Source: Methylobacterium sp. 10
Lineage (GTDB): Bacteria; Pseudomonadota; Alphaproteobacteria; Rhizobiales; Beijerinckiaceae
DNA: 64,000 nucleotides
Assembly (NCBI RefSeq): GCF_000519085.1
Contig: NZ_KI912577.1
Span: forward strand, 1,989,331-2,053,330
Direction of reading: 5' to 3'
Position 1 is the first letter of the stretch. Every line of letters begins with the position of its first letter. Position numbers and translations under genes: made by a program. The notes beneath the pieces are model-generated. The model was not told where the DNA came from. It saw only the letters and a program-made list of their open reading frames with translations, and searched no databases. Shown here one piece after another: positions 8,255 through 16,351 of the stretch.

Positions 8255-9202
8255 ATGCAGCGCGCTGACCTGTCGGATCTCGCTGTTTTCGCGTCCGTGG
8301 CGAGCCATCGCAGCTTTCGTAAAGCCGCCACGGAGCTCGGCGTCTCGCCCTCTGCCTTGAGCCACGCCCTGCGTGGGCTCGAAGCGCGGATGGGCGTGCG
8401 GCTGCTCCATCGCACCACGCGCAGCGTTGCCGTGACGGAAGCGGGCGCGATTCTCCTGGCGCGGCTGGGTCCGGCCCTCGTCGAGATCGGCAGCGCGGTG
8501 GACGCGGCGCGTCTGCTGAGCGTCGAGGTCACCGGAAGCCTCAGGATCAATGCCCCTCACGCGGCCTGCCGGCTCATTCTCATGCCGCTGGTGACGCAGC
8601 TCCTCGCGCGCCATCCGCATCTCGCCGTCGAGATCATCGGCGACAATGCGCTGACCGACGTGGTGGCGGACGGGTTCGATGCGGGGATCCGGATGGGGGA
8701 CCGCGTGGCAAGGGACATGATCGCCCTACCCATCGGCGGACCCCAGCGTTTCGCCGTCATCGGTTCGCCCGCCTATCTCGACCGGCGCGGGATACCGGGC
8801 CACCCGCAGGATCTCGCCGGCCATGCCTGCATCCGCCAGCGCTTCCCCGATGGCCGCCTGTTCAAATGGGAGTTCGAACGGGACGGGGTGGCCTGCGACA
8901 CCGAGGTAGAGGGACCGCTGACCTTCGGCGACCAGGAACTGATGGTCGAGGCGGCGGTCCGGGGCATCGGTCTCGCCTTCGTGTTCGAGGGCCATGCGGC
9001 AGACGCCCTGGCGCAGGGCAGGGTGAAGCGGCTGATGGCGGAATGGTGCCCGGCCTTTCCGGGATTCCATCTCTACTATTCCGGGCGTCGTCACGTGCCC
9101 TCCACCCTGCGCGCCCTCATCGCACTGATGCAGGAGAGGCCCTCAGGCCAAGCCTGCTCAGACCAAGCGTGCTCAGACCAAGCATGCTCAGGCGAAGCGT
9201 GA
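8255..9202 (+). CDS. LysR family transcriptional regulator with repeat-extended C-terminus
   Basis: This is a 315-residue LysR-type regulator. The winged helix-turn-helix covers about residues 5-62 (LAVFASVASHRSFRKAA, then GVSPSALSHALRGLE), followed by a type-2 periplasmic-binding-like effector domain. It is divergent from the aldo/keto reductase, the usual arrangement for a LysR regulator and its target. The last 20 residues are a tandem pentapeptide (S-D/G-Q/E-A-C) encoded by four 15-bp units that run up to the stop codon. This tail is absent from ordinary LysR proteins. The stop overlaps the convergent cupin gene by 15 bp. Confidence 0.9.
   Translation: MQRADLSDLAVFASVASHRSFRKAATELGVSPSALSHALRGLEARMGVRLLHRTTRSVAVTEAGAILLARLGPALVEIGSAVDAARLLSVEVTGSLRINAPHAACRLILMPLVTQLLARHPHLAVEIIGDNALTDVVADGFDAGIRMGDRVARDMIALPIGGPQRFAVIGSPAYLDRRGIPGHPQDLAGHACIRQRFPDGRLFKWEFERDGVACDTEVEGPLTFGDQELMVEAAVRGIGLAFVFEGHAADALAQGRVKRLMAEWCPAFPGFHLYYSGRRHVPSTLRALIALMQERPSGQACSDQACSDQACSGEA
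9142..9201 (+). repeat. 15-bp tandem repeat, four units, inside the LysR 3' end
   Basis: Four consecutive 15-bp units (9142-9156, 9157-9171, 9172-9186, 9187-9201) start with CTCAG and differ by one to three bases. Because 15 is a multiple of three, copy-number change would add or remove the pentapeptide without shifting the frame. The fourth unit also encodes the end of the convergent cupin gene. Confidence 0.9.
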
Positions 9203-9589
9203 ATGAGAGGGCGGGGCGAGGTTCACCTCCACGAGAACCGTCTCGCTGACGAACTCGGCCGCGTGCCAGACGTCGGGCGGGAAGTGGAAGACGCTGCCTG
9301 GCCCGAACGCCTTCGTGCCCTGTTCCGTCTCCAGGGTGCCCGAGCCTGCCAGCACCTGAACGAACTGCTCGTGTGCATGGCTGTGGCGCGGAGCCTTGGT
9401 CCCGGCCGGGACGGTGATGCGAGCGAGGCTCGCACCCTCGCCGTCGAGATGGCGCTTGGCGACGCCGTTCGGCGCAGTGGTCTCGGTCCGATCCGTCCAG
9501 GCGACGCAATGCTCAGTCACGCGAGGGGCCTCCATACAGGTGTAAATGGTTTTTTCGTTTCGCACGGAGGTAGGCGCGTCCCGTTTCAC
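9188..9589 (-). CDS. Cupin-domain protein
   Basis: This is a single-domain cupin of up to 133 residues. Cupin motif 1 is visible as HSHAHEQFVQVLAGSG with metal-binding His and Glu, and motif 2 as GSVFHFPPDVWHAAEF. The GTG at 9589 overlaps the stop of the upstream gene as GTGA, suggesting translational coupling; an internal ATG at 9535 (MEAPRVTEHC) is an alternative start. Convergent overlap with the LysR gene at the 3' end. Small cupins of this kind bind metals and act as sugar isomerases, dioxygenases or sensors; the activity cannot be told here. Confidence 0.8.
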   Translation of the reverse strand: MKRDAPTSVRNEKTIYTCMEAPRVTEHCVAWTDRTETTAPNGVAKRHLDGEGASLARITVPAGTKAPRHSHAHEQFVQVLAGSGTLETEQGTKAFGPGSVFHFPPDVWHAAEFVSETVLVEVNLAPPSHSRFA

Positions 9590-10755
9590 GGCCAGACCTT
9601 GAGCGTCAACGGCCTGCGGACGAGGTCGCGGTCCGAGGTCACGGTGCAGCCCTCCCGGCGGAGCGTCACGTAGGTGAGGAGGGCCGTATCGCCCGCATCG
9701 TCGAAATTGCGGCCGGTCGCCTGCGGATCGAGGATCGACGGATAGGCGATGAGATCGCCCTTGGCCGTGCAGGGATCGTCATAGAGCGTGGAGCCGGCGA
9801 GCAGCAGGCGCGGCCGGTCCCAGGTCAGGAGATCCCGCGATGTCGTCCAGTAGAATCCCGACTGTGGGATGGTGCCGCCGGCCCCGGCCATGAACACGGC
9901 GATCCAGGCCCCCGTGGCGCGATGGCGTATGACGGCGCCGACCGGCAGGCCGAACGGCTCCAGCGGCTTGCAAGGCTTGGAGAGCAGGGTCGGCCTGGCG
10001 TAGGGGTCCGGGAAGACGGCGGTGAAGCCGAGCCCGGTCCAGGCGCGCCAGCGCGTCGGATCGGACGGCGTGTCGGTGCGGAACAGGCAGGCCCCGGCGG
10101 CTTGGTCGCTGCCCCCCGTGGACCATCCAGTGGTGGCGATGAGAACGTAGCGCCAGCGCCCGTCCGAGAAAACGTTGGACGGGTTGAAGAATCCCCGGTG
10201 CCGGCCCTGGCCGACCTCCTGGCGGAACGGCACCCCGGCCACCACCACGGGGGGCTTGGCGCGGGAGAAGCTGCGCCCGCCATCGCCGGAGGAGGCGGCG
10301 ACGATCGTGTTGTACCAGCACTCGATATAGACCTTCGAGCGACAGCGGCCCTCGTGTTCGTTGGCCTGATACTCGTGGTGGAGGAGGGCCGAGACCGCCT
10401 TGCCGTCCTCCGTCCATGTGGCGGTGATCCAGGAACGGTCGTCATAAGCCGCCGGATCGGCCTTCTCGCCGGACTCGAGCACCACGGCGCAGTCGAGCTT
10501 CAGCTGGTCGAGGGCCGGCCCGCGCAAGGCCCGGTTGCGATAGTGCATCCCGAACAGGGCGACGCTGCCGGACGCGTCGCGGAAAGCACGCGCGGAGGCG
10601 TCCGGCACGTCCGCCCCGTCGCAGGCATCGCGGCCGGCCTTGAAGATCGTCGTCGGCGGCCCGACGAGGGTCAGCGCCGAGAGTGGCGGTTCGGACCGCG
10701 CCGCGGCATCGTGCGGGACCAGGACGAGGAGGAGGAGGGCGAGGAGCCGCGTCAT
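9586..10755 (-). CDS. Secreted hypothetical protein, probable beta-propeller fold
   Basis: This 389-residue protein has a clear Sec signal peptide (MTRLLALLLLVLVPHDAAA). The mature part has recurring features of five-bladed propeller or sialidase-like proteins: SSGDGGRSFSRAKP (Asp-box-like), GFFNPSNVFSDGRWRYVL, ATGAWIAVFMAG and SGFYWTTSRDLLTWDRPRLL. It contains several cysteines that could form disulfides in the periplasm. I do not recognise a named family. Comparison with glycoside-hydrolase-like propellers is inference from the repeated W/S-x-D-G-x-x-W patterns. It is co-directional with, and overlaps by 4 bp, the downstream cupin gene. Confidence 0.65.
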   Translation of the reverse strand: MTRLLALLLLVLVPHDAAARSEPPLSALTLVGPPTTIFKAGRDACDGADVPDASARAFRDASGSVALFGMHYRNRALRGPALDQLKLDCAVVLESGEKADPAAYDDRSWITATWTEDGKAVSALLHHEYQANEHEGRCRSKVYIECWYNTIVAASSGDGGRSFSRAKPPVVVAGVPFRQEVGQGRHRGFFNPSNVFSDGRWRYVLIATTGWSTGGSDQAAGACLFRTDTPSDPTRWRAWTGLGFTAVFPDPYARPTLLSKPCKPLEPFGLPVGAVIRHRATGAWIAVFMAGAGGTIPQSGFYWTTSRDLLTWDRPRLLLAGSTLYDDPCTAKGDLIAYPSILDPQATGRNFDDAGDTALLTYVTLRREGCTVTSDRDLVRRPLTLKVWP

Positions 10756-10863
10756 CGGGTGAGCCTGGACATCGGCCCGAGTTTGGGTTTTGAACCATTA
10801 CAGTCTGCTTCACCCGGCCTGGCGCGGATCACATGATCCACAGGCGCGATTCGAAGGCGTCCC

Positions 10864-11469
10864 ATGCTCATCCTCATCCTCGGCCTCGTGCTGTTCCTCG
10901 GCACGCATGCCTTCTCCATGTTGAGGACGAAGCGCGCGGGTGTCATCGATGAAATCGGGGAGAGCCGGTTCAAGCTCGGCTACATGCTTCTCTCGGTCCT
11001 CGGCATCGTGCTCATCGCCTACGGCTTCGGCCAGTACCGCGCGACCGGTTACATCCAAGTCTGGAACCCGCCGGTCTTCACGCGCCACCTCGCGCTGCTC
11101 CTGACGCTCTTCGCCTTCATCGCCCTGGCCTCCGCCTACCTGCCCGGCCATATCCGGGCGCGGGCCAAGCACCCGATGCTGCTGGCGGTAAAGATCTGGG
11201 CGACGGCCCACCTCCTCGCCAATGGCGACCTCGGCTCGATCCTGCTGTTCGGAAGCTTCCTCGCCTGGGCGGTCATTGCCCGGATCAGCGCCAAGCGCCG
11301 CGCCCGCTCGGCCGGCGCGGTGGCCGCCCAGCATGGTGCCGTCGCGGCGCCGGCCGGCTGGCGCAACGACGCCATCGCGGTGGCCGTCGGCTTCGTCGTC
11401 TGGTTCGTCTTCGCCAAATACCTGCATCAATGGGTGATCGGCGTCTCGGCCTGGCCCGTCCCGGCCTGA
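10864..11469 (+). CDS. NnrU family membrane protein
   Basis: This 201-residue protein has about six transmembrane segments. The NnrU signature appears at the N-terminus (LGLVLFLGTHAFSMLR followed by GESRFKLGYMLLS). The conserved middle reads HPMLLAVKIWATAHLLANGDLGS, with the His and Asn-Gly-Asp typical of NnrU and isoprenoid-like methyltransferase-fold membrane proteins. NnrU is linked to nitric oxide metabolism in some denitrifiers, but no denitrification gene is nearby, so the role here is open. A 24-bp tandem repeat begins 12 bp after the stop. Confidence 0.85.
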   Translation: MLILILGLVLFLGTHAFSMLRTKRAGVIDEIGESRFKLGYMLLSVLGIVLIAYGFGQYRATGYIQVWNPPVFTRHLALLLTLFAFIALASAYLPGHIRARAKHPMLLAVKIWATAHLLANGDLGSILLFGSFLAWAVIARISAKRRARSAGAVAAQHGAVAAPAGWRNDAIAVAVGFVVWFVFAKYLHQWVIGVSAWPVPA

Positions 11470-11481
11470 AGCCATCGGCGC

Positions 11482-11627
11482 ATGGCCAGTCGCCAGGCCG
11501 GCCGCATGGCCAGTCGCCAGGCCGGCCGCATGGCCAGTCGCCAGGCCGGCCGCATGGCCAGTCGCCAGGCCGGCCGCATGGCCAGTCGCCAAGGCCGGCC
11601 GCATGGCCAGTCGCCAAGCCGGCCTGG
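11482..11627 (+). repeat. 24-bp tandem repeat array (minisatellite)
   Basis: Four perfect 24-bp units begin at 11482, 11506, 11530 and 11554. A fifth unit (11578) has one extra A, and a partial sixth starts at 11603. Each unit begins ATGGCCAGTCGCCAGGCC and ends GGCCGC, and contains the palindromes TGGCCA and GGCCGGCC. All frames through the array are open, but it lies between nnrU and the yfgM-like gene and is not part of either reading frame. Confidence 0.95.
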
Positions 11628-11694
11628 CTGTGCTAGGCGCCGGGCTTGGTTTTCCTCAAGGCCGCCGATCGTATCGCGGTCGGCGTGAGACGAC

Positions 11695-12408
11695 ATGGCC
11701 GAGAACAACGAGTTCATCCGCGAGGTCAACGAAGACTATCGCCGCGATCAGGTCGCACAGATCTGGAAGCGCTACAGCGGTCTCATCGTCGCCGTGGCGA
11801 TTCTCGTCGTGGCCGGCGTCGGCGGCTATCGCTATTGGCAGCACGACCAGCGGGTCCGCGCGGAAGCGGCGTCCGAGAAGTTCGAAGCCGCCAACCGTCT
11901 CGCCAAGGACGGCAAGGGCGCCGAGGCCGACAAGGCGTTCGAGGCGCTGGAAGGCGACGCTCCGGGCGGCTACCGGATGCTGGCGCGTTTCCGCTCCGCC
12001 ACCGAGACCGCCAAGCGCGACGCGTCCGCCGGCGCTGCCGAATACGATGCGCTCGCCGCTGACACCAAGCTCGGCGACGGCCTGCGCGACCTCGCCCGCC
12101 TGCGCGCGGCGCTGATCCGCCTCGATCAGCCGAACCCCGATCCGGCCCTCGCCAGCCTCCAGGGGCTCGCCGCCCCGGCCGGTGCGTTCCGCTACACCGC
12201 CCGCGAGATGCTCGGCCTCGTGGCGCTGAAGCGCGGCGAGTACGATGCCGCCGGGCGCTGGTTCGACCAGATCATCTCCGATCCTCAGACCCCGGCCAAC
12301 CTCCGCCAGCGCATCGAGGTCTATGCCGCCCTCGTGGCCGGCGGCCCGGTCACCGTGACCGCGGCGCCTGCTCCTGAGCCGGCCGCACCCCCGCCCGTGA
12401 CGCGCTGA
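11695..12408 (+). CDS. YfgM-like TPR membrane-anchored protein
   Basis: This 237-residue protein has a short cytosolic N-terminus (NEFIREVNEDYRRDQVAQIWKRYS), one transmembrane helix (about residues 29-46) and a periplasmic region of TPR-like helices (LARLRAALIRLDQ, then REMLGLVALKRGEYDAAGRWF). The tail is Pro/Ala-rich. The arrangement matches the YfgM/UPF0070 family, which in enterobacteria lies next to der and associates with the SecYEG translocon. Here it is 64 bp upstream of der, supporting the assignment by context. The function of alphaproteobacterial members is inferred. Confidence 0.8.
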   Translation: MAENNEFIREVNEDYRRDQVAQIWKRYSGLIVAVAILVVAGVGGYRYWQHDQRVRAEAASEKFEAANRLAKDGKGAEADKAFEALEGDAPGGYRMLARFRSATETAKRDASAGAAEYDALAADTKLGDGLRDLARLRAALIRLDQPNPDPALASLQGLAAPAGAFRYTAREMLGLVALKRGEYDAAGRWFDQIISDPQTPANLRQRIEVYAALVAGGPVTVTAAPAPEPAAPPPVTR

Positions 12409-12472
12409 GCCGGTTCCGGCACGCCGCCTGCACGACGAATTTTTTCTGTACGACGACTGAATCGAGACCACC

Positions 12473-13831
12473 ATGGACATGCCGACCGTCGCTATCGTCG
12501 GACGGCCGAATGTCGGCAAGTCGACCCTCTTCAACCGGCTGGTGGGCAAGAAGCTCGCCCTCGTGGACGATCGCCCCGGCGTGACCCGCGACCGGCGTGA
12601 GGGAGACTGCAACTTCGGCGGATTGGTGTTTCGCGTCATCGACACCGCGGGCCTCGAACAGGCCGACGCGGATTCGCTGCTCGGGCGCATGCGCGCGCAG
12701 ACCGAGACCGCGATTCTTGAGGCCGACGTGGTGCTGTTCGTCATCGACGCCCGCGCCGGCATCCTTCCCGCCGACCAGCCCTTCGCCGAACTCGTGCGCC
12801 GCGCCGGCTGCCCGGTGGTGCTCATCGCCAACAAGGCGGAGGGCGGCACCGGTCTGTCCGGCGCCTACGAGGCGTTTTCGCTCGGGCTCGGCGACCCGAT
12901 CCCATTCTCGGCCGAACACGGCGAGGGCATCGGCGAATTGCACGACGCCCTCATCGAGGCCCTTCCCAAGCTCGACGATGAGGACGAGGAATACGACGAC
13001 GACCCTGCGAACCGCTCGCTCAAGGTCGCCATCGTCGGCCGCCCCAATGCCGGCAAGTCGACCCTGATCAACCGGATGCTCGGCGAGGAGCGCCTGCTCG
13101 TCGGCCCCGAGGCGGGCATCACCCGCGATTCGATCTCCCTCGACTGGGAATGGCGCGGCCGCCGGATCAAGCTTCACGACACCGCCGGCATGCGCCGCAA
13201 GGCGCGCATCGACGACAAGCTCGAGAAGCTCGCGGTGTCGGACGGCCTGCGCGCCGTGCGCTTCGCCGAGGTGGTGGTGGTACTCCTCGACGCCACGATC
13301 CCGTTCGAGAAGCAGGACCTGACCATCGTCGATCTCATCGAGAGCGAGGGCCGCGCCCTGGTCATCGGCCTCAACAAGTGGGACCTCGTGGCCGACCAGC
13401 CGGGCCTGTTGAAGAAGCTCCGCGAAGATTGCACCCGCCTGCTGCCGCAGGTGCGCGGCGTGTCCGTTGTACCGCTCTCGGGCCTTGCCGGCGACGGCAT
13501 CGACACGCTGATGAAGGCCGTCACCGAGACCTTCGAGGTCTGGAACAAGCGTATCTCCACCTCGAAGATCAACGACTGGCTCAACGAGGCGACGCAGCGC
13601 AACCCACCCCCTGCGGTAGCGAGCCGCCGTATCAAGATCCGCTACGCCACCCAGGTGAAAAGCCGCCCGCCGCACTTTGCCCTGTTCGGCAACCAGCTCG
13701 ACGGGCTGCCGAAATCCTACACCCGCTACCTCGTCAACAACTTGCGCGAAGCCTTTGACCTCCCCGGTGTGCCGATCCGGCTTTCGCTTCGGACGTCGAA
13801 GAACCCGTTCGACAAGGAGAACAAGGGCTGA
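12473..13831 (+). CDS. der: Ribosome biogenesis GTPase Der (EngA)
   Basis: This 452-residue double-GTPase is needed for 50S ribosome assembly. The first G domain has GRPNVGKST (residues 8-16), DTAG and a non-standard fourth motif NKAE. The second has [13 protein letters not shown] and NKWD. A C-terminal KH-like domain follows ([23 protein letters not shown]). Length and domain order are canonical. The start ATG follows the yfgM-like gene. It is convergent with the GCS2-type ligase gene with only 3 bp between the stops. Confidence 0.97.
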   Translation: MDMPTVAIVGRPNVGKSTLFNRLVGKKLALVDDRPGVTRDRREGDCNFGGLVFRVIDTAGLEQADADSLLGRMRAQTETAILEADVVLFVIDARAGILPADQPFAELVRRAGCPVVLIANKAEGGTGLSGAYEAFSLGLGDPIPFSAEHGEGIGELHDALIEALPKLDDEDEEYDDDPANRSLKVAIVGRPNAGKSTLINRMLGEERLLVGPEAGITRDSISLDWEWRGRRIKLHDTAGMRRKARIDDKLEKLAVSDGLRAVRFAEVVVVLLDATIPFEKQDLTIVDLIESEGRALVIGLNKWDLVADQPGLLKKLREDCTRLLPQVRGVSVVPLSGLAGDGIDTLMKAVTETFEVWNKRISTSKINDWLNEATQRNPPPAVASRRIKIRYATQVKSRPPHFALFGNQLDGLPKSYTRYLVNNLREAFDLPGVPIRLSLRTSKNPFDKENKG

Positions 13832-13834
13832 ACC

Positions 13835-14959
13835 TTACGACCCGCACGTCGCCCGGCTCAGCCAATCCACCACGTCGTCCAACCCCTGCCGGTTGGTGCG
13901 GCCCGCCTTACGGGCGGATTCGAATACCGCGATCTGCCGGTCGGCGCTGGTGCCCTCGCGAACGATGGTTCTCGCGCGCTCCACCTCCGCGCCGCAGCCG
14001 AGCGCGTCGGCATCGGCATCGATGAGGGCAAGCATCGCGTCGAGGGCGTCGGCGAAGGGGAGGGCGTCCTCGCTGGCCTCGTCGATGATCTCGGCCTCGG
14101 TGCCGCTGCGCTGGGCGCGCCAGAGGTTTTCCTCCGCCAGGGCCCGGGAGACGCCGTCGAGATCGGCGTTGAGGTCCGGACTTCGGACGACGCAGCGCAC
14201 GAGGCAGCGGAAGAGCGCCGCCACGGCGAGCGCATCCTCAAGTCGCGTGCAGGAATCCGCCACCCGCAATTCGAGGGTCGGAAACTTGATCGATGGACGC
14301 AGCGACCACCACAGAAAGCTCGCATCCTGGATCGAGCCGGCTCGGGTCATGATACGGACGTAGCGCTCGTAGGCGTCGGGGTCGGCAAAGAGCTGCGGCA
14401 GGCCGGTGCGCGGCAGCTCGCCGAAGGCGCTGAGCCGGTAGGCGGTGAGGCCCGTGGGCTTGCCCTGCCAGAAGGGGGACGAGGCCGAGAGCGCGAACAG
14501 CAGGGGCTGGAACGGCAGCAGCCGGTTCATCAGGTCCACCCGCACCTGTGGGTCGGGCACCTCCACATGCACATGCATGCCGCAAATCAGGCTGCGCCGT
14601 CCCGCTAGGCCTACATCCCGTAGGATGCCGCGATAGCGCTCGCCCTTCGTCGGCAATTGCCGCGCCCAGTCGGCCACCGGATGGGTGCCGGCGGCAAAGA
14701 GCAGGAGCTCGTGGTCTTTCGCCAGACGGCCGAGGGCGTCGCGCTGACGTCCCAGGATCTCGCGCGCCTCGCTGAACTCCGTGGAGGGCGGGGTGCAGAC
14801 CTCCACCTGACACTGGAGCATCTCGCGCCCTATTTCAGGCAGGCGCTCGCTCGCATCGGTATGGAACGGCTTCACCGACCGCCGCGGCGTCCCTCGCGTC
14901 TCGGCATCGGCCAGGAAGTATTCCTCCTCGATGCCGAAACGATAGCTGTGCGCGGTCAT
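13835..14959 (-). CDS. Carboxylate-amine ligase, YbdK/GCS2 family
   Basis: This 374-residue protein is of the glutamate-cysteine ligase type 2 fold. Motifs are FGIEEEYFLAD at the N-terminus (metal/ATP-binding acids), ICGMHVHVEVPDP, and the late RPSIKFPTLELRVADS segment. YbdK-type members have weak gamma-glutamyl-cysteine ligase activity in vitro, and their biological substrate is usually unknown. It is monocistronic on the minus strand, convergent with der. Assignment to the family is secure; whether it supplies glutathione cannot be decided from sequence. Confidence 0.88.
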   Translation of the reverse strand: MTAHSYRFGIEEEYFLADAETRGTPRRSVKPFHTDASERLPEIGREMLQCQVEVCTPPSTEFSEAREILGRQRDALGRLAKDHELLLFAAGTHPVADWARQLPTKGERYRGILRDVGLAGRRSLICGMHVHVEVPDPQVRVDLMNRLLPFQPLLFALSASSPFWQGKPTGLTAYRLSAFGELPRTGLPQLFADPDAYERYVRIMTRAGSIQDASFLWWSLRPSIKFPTLELRVADSCTRLEDALAVAALFRCLVRCVVRSPDLNADLDGVSRALAEENLWRAQRSGTEAEIIDEASEDALPFADALDAMLALIDADADALGCGAEVERARTIVREGTSADRQIAVFESARKAGRTNRQGLDDVVDWLSRATCGS

Positions 14960-15013
14960 GGAGGTTTCCTGCGGTGGATCAGCATCAACTCGCAGGGAGC
15001 GTCGTCGTTGCCG

Positions 15014-15421
15014 TCAGGTCCGCAACGCCCCGCCCACCAGCCAGGCCGGATCGAACCAGCGATCGGCTTCGCCGTCATAGGGCAGGCGGGTGATGTCCCA
15101 GTTCTGGATGTACTTGGCGTAGACGTTCCAGACCGTGATACCGCCGCCGACGAAGATGCGCCGGCCCGGATAGCGCTTGAGCACCTCTTCCGGGTCCTCG
15201 TGGCTGCGGATCACGTCGATGGTCCGGTCCTTGAAGGCGAAGTCCGGCACCGAGGCCACGGTCTTTGGCCCTGCGATGAGCACGTGGCCCATGGTCAGCG
15301 CGAAGAACCGCGTCACGTCCTCGACGAAGAGCGGATCCGTATTGCCCTCCCAGGGCAGGTGCCCGTTGAGGCCCAACTGGCCGCGCAGGCCGATGGCGCA
15401 GATGCAGCGAACGTCGATCAT
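15014..15421 (-). CDS. dmrA: DHFR-family reductase, probable dihydromethanopterin reductase
   Basis: This 135-residue protein has the dihydrofolate reductase fold (IDVRCICAIGLRGQLGLNG, then LPWEGNTDP and a VGGG nucleotide loop). It differs from ordinary DHFR: the usual GRKTW motif is replaced by IAGPKTVASVP, and the protein is shorter (about 135 versus 160-170). These differences and the methylotroph setting suggest DmrA, which reduces dihydromethanopterin in tetrahydromethanopterin synthesis in Methylobacterium. That name is from memory of the family and is an inference; a folate reductase is the alternative. The start at 15421 fits the domain boundary. Confidence 0.55.
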   Translation of the reverse strand: MIDVRCICAIGLRGQLGLNGHLPWEGNTDPLFVEDVTRFFALTMGHVLIAGPKTVASVPDFAFKDRTIDVIRSHEDPEEVLKRYPGRRIFVGGGITVWNVYAKYIQNWDITRLPYDGEADRWFDPAWLVGGALRT

Positions 15422-15465
15422 GATCGAGGCTTTCGGAGATTCGATTTTCTCGTTCCACCCCACTC

Positions 15466-15576
15466 CCTCATCTTGAGGTGCCGGAGCGAAGGACAGGCCT
15501 CGAAGGAGGGCTCCAGAACTCGCAGAGCGATCTGGAGCCCTCCTTCGAGGCCGCTTCGCGGCACCTCAGGACGAGG
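15466..15576. repeat. Long palindromic spacer repeat, family A copy 1
   Basis: A perfect 22-bp inverted repeat (15496-15517 with 15531-15552) encloses a 13-nt loop. It is extended outward by imperfect arms that begin CCTCATCTTGAGG and end CCTCAGGACGAGG. It lies between the SDR stop and the DHFR-like gene. The same design recurs at 20237-20350. Confidence 0.9.
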
Positions 15577-15603
15577 TCACGGAGCGGCGCTTAGACAACG
15601 GGT

Positions 15604-16344
15604 CTACGCCGCCATCTGCGGCGTCAGCACGCGGTCGCTGGGGAAATCGTAGATCGTGCCCGATTGATCCCAGTCCGGGCTCGCGAGGCGCACGAAATGA
15701 GGGGCGAGATCGTCCGGGGTCTTCAGAAGCGTCTCGTCCTCGCCCGGCATCGCCGCCTTGCGCATGGAGGTGCGAAGGGGGCCGGGGTTGAGGAGCATGG
15801 CGCGGATTGGCGTGGTCTCGGTCTCCGCCGCGTAGGTGCGCACGAGGGCGTCGAGGGCCGCCTTCGACACCGAGTACGGCCCCCAATAAGCCTTGCATTT
15901 CTGCGCGGCACCGGAGGTGACGAAGATGGCGCGGCCCGCATCCGACATCCGAAGCAGCGGGTCTACGGAGCGGAGCAGGCGCCAGTTGGCGGTGACGTTG
16001 ATGTCCATCACCTGCGTCCAGGTCTTGGGCGTCACGTGCCCGAGGGGCGTGAGGTTGCCGAGGATGCCGGCATTGCCCACGACCACGTCGAGCTTCTGCC
16101 AGCGTTCGTGGATGCTCAGGCCCAGCCGGTCGATGGCGTCGAAATCGGTGAGGTCGAGGGGTACGAGGGTCGCGCTCGAACCCGCGTGCCGGATCGCGTC
16201 GTCGAGTTCTTCCAGTGCCCCTTGCGTTCGGGCGACGGCGACGATGTGAGCGCCGGCCTCGGCCAGGGCCAGGGCCGCTGCCCGGCCGATGCCGCGCGAA
16301 CAGCCGGTGACGAGGGCGATGCGGCCGGCGAGGGGCTTCGTCAT
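15604..16344 (-). CDS. SDR family oxidoreductase (YciK-like)
   Basis: This is a 246-residue short-chain dehydrogenase. The cofactor motif is VTGCSRGIGRAAA (residues 13-25), the NAG motif is VVGNAGILG, and the catalytic set is Ser in VTSGAAQ with Tyr-x-x-x-Lys in YSVSKAALDAL. The overall pattern resembles YciK-type SDRs of unknown substrate. The start lies only 7 bp after the purF stop on the same strand, so the two may be co-transcribed. A palindromic repeat follows the stop. Confidence 0.88.
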   Translation of the reverse strand: MTKPLAGRIALVTGCSRGIGRAAALALAEAGAHIVAVARTQGALEELDDAIRHAGSSATLVPLDLTDFDAIDRLGLSIHERWQKLDVVVGNAGILGNLTPLGHVTPKTWTQVMDINVTANWRLLRSVDPLLRMSDAGRAIFVTSGAAQKCKAYWGPYSVSKAALDALVRTYAAETETTPIRAMLLNPGPLRTSMRKAAMPGEDETLLKTPDDLAPHFVRLASPDWDQSGTIYDFPSDRVLTPQMAA

Positions 16345-16351
16345 GGTCGCT

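Noticed and set aside
11482..11627. CRISPR array
   Set aside because: Units are contiguous without unique spacers and no cas gene is present.
11430..11688. Several overlapping frames (both strands) across the 24-bp repeat
   Set aside because: They consist almost wholly of repeat units and lie in a spacer; the repeat explains the openness of the frames.
15466..15576. Family A palindromes as plain terminators
   Set aside because: No T-run follows, the stem is much longer than needed, and the same structure recurs elsewhere, so a repeat element is the better reading.
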